A DNA stretch of 64,000 nt from Nymphaea colorata (Eukaryota > Streptophyta > Magnoliopsida > Nymphaeales > Nymphaeaceae): positions 5,372,334 to 5,436,333 of the forward strand of contig NC_045147.1 in the NCBI RefSeq assembly GCF_008831285.2, given 5' to 3'. A program made the position numbers and the translations under genes. Below, piece after piece: positions 57,407 through 64,000 of the stretch. The stretch's first letter is position 1, and every line of letters begins with the position of its first letter. Below the pieces are notes generated by a model. It was not told the DNA's origin. It did no database searches and worked only from the letters and a program-made list of their open reading frames with translations.

Positions 57407-58419
57407 CTATTTTTTTGTCAGAGATACACCCATAGAAAGAAAATTATCTGAGAATTTATCCAAGAAAACAGAAGAAAATTAATCCATTAAAAAAGAGGAA
57501 TAACTTGTTCAACAGTAGACACTTTTCTGGAGAATGAAAGTTTGAGAAAACAGCAACAAACATATACATGCATTCATCCATTTTGTTTAGGACATACATG
57601 CCCATGCTCACATACACGCATGTTTGTATATATCGTGTGAAATATATAGACTAACAATGTGTTGGATGTAAGGATCAGATCAACAGAAAAAATGAGCGAA
57701 TAATACTAAAAATAGTAGAAATATATGTATACATATATATATATGCACCAAGCCCTGTCCATACTGTCGCATATGGGTGGAGGTGTGTGCCAGTGCCATA
57801 TGATATTTGGTACTTCTTTGGTCTATTTTGGTACCTCTGTTTGCTAAGTTACATATGAATATAAATAATTAATACATGTGTTTGCTCAAAATCTCTCCAC
57901 ATCCTAGTTTTTACAAAACGCTCAACATCAATGTTCGCACCTGCAATTTATTTATTTATTTAAGTTTAGAATTTTAGTCAATCAACTTACATCAACTTAT
58001 TAACTAGTCCAAACAAGTCATTTTATGGTCTGAAGGGCCAGTATTCCATTTTCGATTTCTGCGACTTTGTGAGTTTGTTTGTATCTATATCTATATATAC
58101 ATCCATATGTACATACGTATATACATTCAGTAGTCACAAATGTAATAATATTTTGAAAATATTGTCTGTTTAAAAACCCGTTTTTTTGGCAAAAGACATG
58201 ACAAAAATGTTAAAAATAATGAAAATGTAAAAAACCCGTCGTTTTCCAATTTCTTCGAAAAAACTCAAATAAAATGTTCACGTTTTTTTTCATTTTTATC
58301 ATGTTTTTTCCCATTATTTAACATTATTTTTGTTTAAAGTTTAAAATTTAAATTAAACTATTTATCTTCATTTCTATCATTACTAAAACATCACTACTAT
58401 CATTTTATCAAGTTACTTT
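57407..58419. other. Fucosyltransferase intron, no gene
   Basis: AT-rich intron DNA between the two fucosyltransferase exons, with short ATATAT runs (57736-57752). No transposon terminus until the MITE at 58420. Confidence 0.5.
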
Positions 58420-58873
58420 CTATGTCACATAGGTACGGGTATAGATGCAGGTACGGGTATTGGTTCAGACAACTTTCCAAAAACTTGGGTATGGAGGTAC
58501 GACTGTTTTATACATATATAACATAAGATAAGAAATCAAACAAAATAACACATTCATGATCCAAAATTTATAGTTTCCAACTTTCCAAAAACGAAACTAT
58601 TGACCAAAATATGAAAACGTAGCTCTGTATGTGTTTCCGAAGTCTAAATGGTGGAAAGAACAAAACTGAAATCCTAAATTTTGGATAGGAAAGGACTCGG
58701 CCAACTTTGACCGAGTCCTAAATCGGACGGATACGGTCCTGGGTACGTTGACCGTATCAGGTACTGTTTGACCAATACCCAAGAGGTACCTGGGAAAGTG
58801 CCAGTACCAGTACCGGTGTCGTACCTGACTGGTACAGGTATGCTGCCTTTACAACAGTACCCATGTGACAAAG
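58420..58873. mobile_element. hAT MITE, perfect 8-bp duplication
   Basis: 454 bp between identical octamers gttacttt (58412-58419, 58874-58881). Ends CTATGTCACATAGGTACGGG and, reversed, CTTTGTCACATGGGTACTG. Subterminal GGTAC arrays at both ends; the interior motif CCGAGTC with TTTGACC also occurs in the hAT-1 5' end. It lies within the fucosyltransferase intron. Confidence 0.93.
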
Positions 58874-58881
58874 GTTACTTT

Positions 58882-59550
58882 ATATATTTTCTTCTTAGTT
58901 TTCCATTTACTTATTTTTCCTAATTTTTCGTATTTTTTTTTCTTTCCTAATAAACTGCCAAATTTTTCATGGCATCTTCAGTTTAGCCAAATATACCTGA
59001 GAAAAGCCTCGCCATCTAAACCCTATTAACAATATTTTTGCGACTATGTTTGTGACTGTTTATCAACAAGATAGAATAAGTAATTTTCCATGGGACAATC
59101 TTGCAATTCAAAATATCGGAAAAAGGTATCTTACAATATTAACATCATATTTCCTTTTGCTATTTTGAATTTTCATTAATGCACCCACAAAGAAATTAGT
59201 GCAACACACTTAACTTTGTAATTTTTCTATTATTCTTTACACATTTCACATTTTCCATATTCCTAACATTTTCCCAAGAAAACAATTATGCCGAAATACA
59301 CCTAAGAAAAAAAATTCTGATAAAAAACCAAGAAGTGTGTATGTATGTGCCGAGAGGAAGAATGAGATAGAGAGCGAGAGATTAGACACGCCGTGCAAAT
59401 TCTGAACTAAAAATGACAAAACTACAAGAAAATGAGCTTGTGACTTAAAACAAGTCAACAAATGAGAAAGCAACAAATACAGGTGTAAGAAGCACAAGCC
59501 AGCCATTTGTTATTTACAGTGGAAAGCACAAATGAGCATGACCAACTAAC
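58882..59550. other. Fucosyltransferase intron remainder
   Basis: AT-rich; no coding, array or transposon border seen. Confidence 0.5.
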
Positions 59551-59655
59551 CAGCAACAAGAGACTGAAAAAATTTCTCTGTAACATAATCCTCCTCATTG
59601 GAATTCTCAAAGGCCAAGCTGAACTTGTATTTCTTTAAAGTCTCAACTTTGTCAA
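59551..59655 (-). CDS. Fucosyltransferase exon a
   Basis: 105 bp. Acceptor aaacag before TTGACAAAG and donor gttagt after GTTGCTG. Encodes [18 protein letters not shown] then [17 protein letters not shown]. The [13 protein letters not shown] block is the hallmark of the GT10 nucleotide-sugar site. No frame damage is visible in this exon. Confidence 0.87.
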
Positions 59656-60197
59656 CTGTTTAAAACAAAAAGGAATGAAAAGGTCAGAACTAGTTCAAGC
59701 ACATCCCATAGTCCCTCATTCTGTTGGACTAAGAAAACTAAAGATGTACTGACAAGATAAATATTATTTGAAATCGAAGCACATTTCAAGCAAAAGGAGG
59801 AACATTCCAATCCATTTATCTCAAGCATTTCTATGTCCACAACTTCACAAGAAAAGCAACACATGTCATAGACTAAGACAATGATAAATAATTATTTGTC
59901 ACATTGCAGTTCATATCATGGTGCCAAACATAGTAGAGAACATACTGTTTTCACTTTTCACTGCCAAGACAGCATGAGCCATGTTTGAAAAGGAAAATAT
60001 AATGATATTTTGGAAGTAACACCGACAGGTATTTCACATGATAATATCACGGTGTAATAGCATAATTTAGCTTCTTCTTGTAAGCAAAAACTTTCTTTAA
60101 GGTACTTTTAGTTTGTTCGACTTTGTTTTAAAAATTCAGATGCTATTTTGATTCTTTGTCAATATAAAATATTTTGGACCCACATCTGCACCAAATG

Positions 60198-60236
<39 letters not shown>

Positions 60237-60640
60237 CAGAATTTTCAGGATTGTGGTGATACCCTTCAAATCTGTTTGCCAAAAAATTATTTCCCAAAAA
60301 TAAATTCATGATACTTTTGTCTTTTTTAATATATTTCTAGCATATGTTTCCACTCTAGTTTAGTTTTAAAATTTTAATAATTAGTATAAATCTTCATCAA
60401 TATATTTGTTCGAATGAGTAGAGAACTCCGAATTTCATAATTTTTTTCTATTATTCTCACGCTTTTTTAAATTTTCTTAATCCCTGAGGTTTTGTCTAAG
60501 AAAAAGCTTTGCCCAAAACTTCCTACAAGAATCCTTGCTAATAAGAACTTGAAAACAATATTAGTGACTATGCTTTGAATATATGCATGTGGATCTAAGT
60601 GGTAAATGTTTTGCACAAATATGCACTGATTTTCCTAATA
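59656..60640. other. DNA upstream of fucosyltransferase exon a
   Basis: No further fucosyltransferase exon was seen. AT-rich, with a (CA)17 microsatellite at 60199-60232. Confidence 0.5.
60199..60232. repeat. (CA)17 microsatellite
   Basis: Uninterrupted CA dinucleotides. Confidence 0.95.
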
Positions 60641-61100
60641 CAATGTTTTCCTTATTAAAATTATAAAAATCAGTTCCACAAGAAGCAACATTGACATGGA
60701 CGCTAATCTCTTGTTCAGCAACTGCTTGACCTCCATTATATGACCATCTGACTTGCCTACAATAATAATAATTTCATCAACATATAACAAAACATAACGT
60801 GGTAATACCCAGTTGTTGGAAGATGATTAAGGAGTTATTTTAAGCTAGATCATAAAACCCATGAATTCGGATTCCAGGTAAAAAAAAGAAAAGGAAAAAA
60901 GGCTATCAATCCACGAATGAGATCCTGTATTAGCCCATATTTCCTTTTTAACTTGGGTAATAGTGCTTGGAATCATCTTCCATACATCTAAGAGGTCGAT
61001 CCATGCAGAATTTCGTAAATCACCATGCAAGAAATCATTCTTGATAGCTTAGTGACCGTCCATGTTGGATGGCAAGAGCAAGGATGACACAAATGGTCTC
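60641..61100 (-). pseudogene. Ty1/copia RT fragment
   Basis: The minus strand reads CVILALAIQHGRSL near 61075, then KNDFLHGDL, a copia RT motif, and LYVDEIIIIVGKSDGHIMEV with KQLLNK at about 60700-60800 (YVDD changed to YVDE). Several stops. The LTR of the next copia is inserted directly to its right. Confidence 0.8.
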
Positions 61101-61336
61101 TGTTACTTGAAGAGGTAGGGAAGAAGAAGAAGAGAGCGCGAGGAAGAAAGAGAGTAAGGAGCAGTCTTATTAGTCTCGGCTGCTCCTCTTCCTTCAGAAT
61201 AAAAAATACTGATTAGGGCTATGTCTAACTCCTTACATAAAGAGTCCAATAAGAAATTAAAATTAAAATAACTACCTAACAATAAAGTTCCAAAATACAA
61301 AAAACCTCAAACCTCAAACAGTACATTTTCTCTACA
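61101..61336 (-). repeat. LTR of a minus-strand copia (G)
   Basis: 236 bp; minus-strand TGTAGAGAAAATGTACTG to AAGTAACA. Immediately before it on that strand is the polypurine tract CTTGAGGAGGAG and the pol end KLSMIDIYASA-stop, so it is a 3' LTR. The rest of the element is cut off at 61392 by copia B. Confidence 0.8.
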
Positions 61337-61392
61337 CTCCTCCTCAAGCTGAAGCATAGATGTCTATCATGCTCAGCTTGCTACAACATATT
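61337..61392 (-). pseudogene. Copia G pol end
   Basis: Encodes the terminal LSMIDIYASA and stop plus the polypurine tract. All upstream sequence is displaced by the copia B insertion. Confidence 0.7.
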
Positions 61393-61639
61393 TGTTGACG
61401 TGTATTATTGTTTTGGATCATCGGGTCTGGATCCAATCCACTCTGCTGTCTTGTTGGGTTCTACTTATACCTGTGTAACCCCTTTTTTTCAGTGTGTGAA
61501 TGAAATATTGCAGAGAGAGAGAGAGTCTGACTGCTAGTGGGCGTCAACTCTCCTCCATCATGGTTTTTTCCTTAGTTGAGGGGTTTTTCACGTTAAATCT
61601 GTCTTCATTTACTGTTCTGTCCATTTTTCAGTTTCTACA
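61393..61639 (+). repeat. 5' LTR of copia B
   Basis: 247 bp from TGTTGACGTG to CAGTTTCTACA, followed at 61640 by TGGTATAAGAGT, one base different from the initiator-tRNA-Met primer site. The left border is chosen for its TG. Confidence 0.75.
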
Positions 61640-63950
61640 TGGTATAAGAGTCGACTTGTTCTGCTTTTCTTGTTCTTGTTTGGTTCGAACAAAGGATTCT
61701 CTGTCACCAAAGTCGCCCAACTCCCTGTTACATTGCAGTGTGCATTGTTCGGATAGTGGAGGTCTGCTGTGGAGCTGTCCCAGCGGTAAGTCACCTCCAG
61801 CTAGCCTGTGTCTCTATAATGTTGTTGTCGCCGTGAAGTTCTGGTGGATGTCATCTACTGCTCTCTCCCATCTCATCTGCCATTGCCTGGTTCTTGTTGG
61901 CGCCGTTGCTGTCGCCAAGTCGCTCGAGCTCTACCGCCGATTGTCTCAGTTGTGAAGTTTAGGTAAGTCGATTGTGTGCCTTGCCGTGCTTCGTCTAAGG
62001 GTCGACCGTCACTCATGTGTTTCTACCAGGCGGAAAAATAGTCGTCAGTCACTGCTCCCTGCCGCTGCCCTCTGCAGTGGTGCAAGGTTTTGCGTTGCCT
62101 GCTCCTCATGTGCCCTGCTCTGGTCGACAACAACATCTTCCATTCTTCCACCCGTTCCACAAATTCCGCCTGCTGCATGGCTTCTAGTTGCTTCCGTCTG
62201 ATCAGTGGTGCCTGACCTACTGCGTCTCAACTTCTCTCTACAGTCACACGACACACCTGCTGGGTCACCTCCCTGTCCTCATTTCAGCAGGTAACCTCCT
62301 TCAGTATTATCATCTGTTATAGTTGTTGTTTGTCCATTGCTGCGCCACTGCGTGTCACAAGCATTTATCCTCGTCCTTGACTGTTATATCACTGCTTTGG
62401 GATGGAGGAATCAACCTCCTCTAACATTAATACTGACCAAGCAGATGTTGGGGTCTCTAGAACTGAAAATAAACCTGTTCAGGTTACCACTATTCGTCTT
62501 ACTAAGGATAATTATCTTCAATGGTCCGCTGCTATTACTAAGGGGATCACTGGTCGGGGACAACTTGCCTATGTAAATGGAAAGAAGGTCGAACCTCCTG
62601 AGACTAGCCCAACATGGGAGATATGGTTTCTTGAAGACAATCAAGTAAAAACTTGGATTGTTAAGTCTGTATCTTCTGATATTCAACCTCTTATTCTTTG
62701 TAAGAGGACTGCTAGAGACATGTGGGACATTTTAGAACAAATGTATGGCCAAAGAAAAAGGATGTTTGTGTGTTCAGTTAATGAAGGATGTCTACGCCCT
62801 ACGACAAAGGGAACTTTCCGTGGCTGATTTTTATGCAATATTAAAATCAAAATGGGAAGAGTTCGACTACTACTCCGATGATGCTTGGAGTTGTCCTCAA
62901 GACCAGTTGTGTTATTGGATAAAAGAATGGAAGAACTTGGTGTTTATATTCTTAGTAGGGCTCAACAATGATTTTGAAGGCATAAGGAGTCAGATTCTTA
63001 CTTCAGAGGGACTGTGTAGCATTGAAGATGTCTACTCTTGTGTTGAAGTTGAAGAGCAAAGACGCGTTATTATTACTGGGAGAAAAGAGGCCCATATCTC
63101 ATACACTGAGAGGTCTGTTGTTGCTAGCCGGGCTCCAATGGGAGCCACTCGATCTTCCCAAAAATGTACTACTCATTGCAAGAAAACAGGTCATACCATG
63201 GAGTTTTACTGGGATTGGCATCCTGAAAAGAAGAATGGTCGTGAGAAGTCTTCTAGCAGGAAGGAAGTGTGACCGAACCTAATGGAGGAAAAACATCGAT
63301 CTCTGCTGAATAGATTCGTGAGTTCCATGCATACTTGAGCCAGATTGAAACTTGCCAAGCTGAGACATCAGATGATGTGAAAGTTAATCGTGCCCTTGCC
63401 ATTTCTGGAGAAAAAGGTAATCCTTGTATGGGAGAATGGATAGTTGATTGTGATGCTACCCACCACATGACTGGCAACCCTAAGTTCTTCCATGAGTATA
63501 AGCTCTTGTCAGGAAAGGAACGTGTTTCCCTTGTCGATGGTTCTTCTATCTCTGTGGCTAGGAAAGGGAGTCCCTCACTTTTGAAGAAATTTTTAGTACA
63601 TGATGTTTTACATGTTCCACATCTTCCTTGAATCTCTTGTATGTCAGCAAAATTACGAAAGAGTTGAATTGTAAACTTATTTTTTCTGCCAATCGTTGTG
63701 TTTTACAGGACTTTGTGATGGGGAAGAGGATTGAGATTGGTTTGATGTTTGAAAGCCTATATCGATTACCCATGCGTGTTGCCACAGCTCTCTTGACAAC
63801 AGTAAGTAAAACGAAAAAGAAGAGAGAGGACTTCCAGTTGTTTTTGTATTGACATGAACGTCTTGGGCATCTTCCTTTTGGAGTTTTGAAAAAGCTATTC
63901 CCTGATTTATGTTCTAATTTGGATATGAATATGATATCCTGTGATGTATG
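61640..63950 (+). pseudogene. Ty1/copia element B, gag to integrase start
   Basis: Same family as copia A. Leader 61640-62401; gag from the ATG at 62402 ([45 protein letters not shown]), shifted near 62745-62760 into a second frame (LSVADFYAILKSKWEEFDYY, LVGLNNDFEGIRSQIL). A zinc-knuckle-like [14 protein letters not shown] precedes the protease region ([18 protein letters not shown]), in which the usual DSGA is DCDA. The GAG-pre-integrase block follows until 63950, where a long LTR interrupts. Fewer lesions than copia A. Confidence 0.88.
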
Positions 63951-64000
63951 TGTCACACCCCAACCTTTTAACCCTCAAACAAAATTTTTTTTTAAACATA
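63951..64000 (+). mobile_element. Start of a family 1 long LTR
   Basis: TGTCACACCCCAACC and GGGTTAAAAGG-complement text match the reverse of the 3' ends at 16926, 28686 and 33652. It interrupts copia B after gtatg; the second duplication lies beyond the window. Confidence 0.85.

Larger units (their letters stand above)
57251..59655 (-). pseudogene. Alpha-1,3/1,4-fucosyltransferase (GT10) relic, two exons with a frameshift
   Basis: Two consecutive exons encode the GDP-fucose-binding core of plant Golgi alpha-fucosyltransferases (FUT11/12/13 group), which fucosylate N-glycans from GDP-L-fucose. Exon a carries [19 protein letters not shown]; exon b carries TVPVVVGAPNI and AENPRAYNESLR. Splice phases agree (G + GT makes the Gly of VAG-T), but exon b lacks one base near 57358-57361, so the frame changes between DFAP and PGSILHIRTLDD. 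The downstream family exon (RWK.EGPSDSFKALVDMAAVHS) was not found between the SWEETIE start and 57250, nor the N-terminal exons up to 64000. It is probably a decayed or partial copy; a sequencing error in the CCCC run is possible. Confidence 0.8.

Noticed and set aside
1-64000. tRNA, rRNA or other structured RNA genes, and bacterial-type operons
   Set aside because: No cloverleaf, rRNA core or operon signature was recognised; tRNA-like matches were only retrotransposon primer-binding sites.

Overview
The window is nuclear DNA of a flowering plant. A conserved single-copy plant gene is split into small GT-AG and GC-AG exons, and almost everything between and around the exons is Ty1/copia, long-LTR, hAT and MITE DNA. 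I cannot assign a species; introns of 5-13 kb packed with nested transposons point to a repeat-rich genome rather than a compact one such as Arabidopsis.

Host genes. The minus strand from 42946 down to 1150 carries the first 24 exons of a SWEETIE orthologue (HEATR5/Laa1-type giant HEAT-repeat protein). The exons join in phase with no stop or frameshift (2693 bp, 897 codons plus 2 nt), and the gene runs off the left edge. Four introns are greatly enlarged: intron 13 (about 12.8 kb), intron 8 (about 10.2 kb), intron 11 (about 5.7 kb) and intron 12 (about 2.5 kb). Three introns (1, 4 and 13) appear to use GC rather than GT donors. Upstream on the same strand are two exons (59551-59655 and 57251-57406) of a plant alpha-1,3/1,4-fucosyltransferase (GT10 family). 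The second lacks one base, which breaks the frame, and I could not find the other exons, so this looks like a gene relic.

Layout. 1-943: copia 3' end with LTR. 1150-5234: SWEETIE exons 24-14. 5.4-6.9 kb: a Tourist-like MITE and a GC-rich hAT-like MITE. 7.8-17.5 kb (intron 13): a nest of hAT elements, in which hAT-1 (plus) was split by the younger hAT-2 (minus), next to a solo LTR and a MITE. 18-23.7 kb: exons 13 and 12, copia pieces, a hAT MITE and a hAT-2-like 3' end. 23.7-26.1 kb: copia. 26.3-27.1 kb: exons 11-9. 27.4-37.1 kb: LTR remnant, a copia split by a 3.2-kb solo LTR, then three more copia pieces. 37.3-42.9 kb: exons 8-1 and a hAT MITE. 43.3-52.6 kb: unclassified repeat DNA and a long-LTR element with no coding capacity. 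52.6-55.7 kb: minus-strand copia. 57.2-59.7 kb: fucosyltransferase exons. 60.6-64 kb: stacked copia elements ending at the start of another long LTR.

Only the SWEETIE gene looks functional. The transposons are all broken to some degree; hAT-2 is the best preserved. The most informative features are the insertion junctions, several of which have perfect target-site duplications and reconstruct the order of events.
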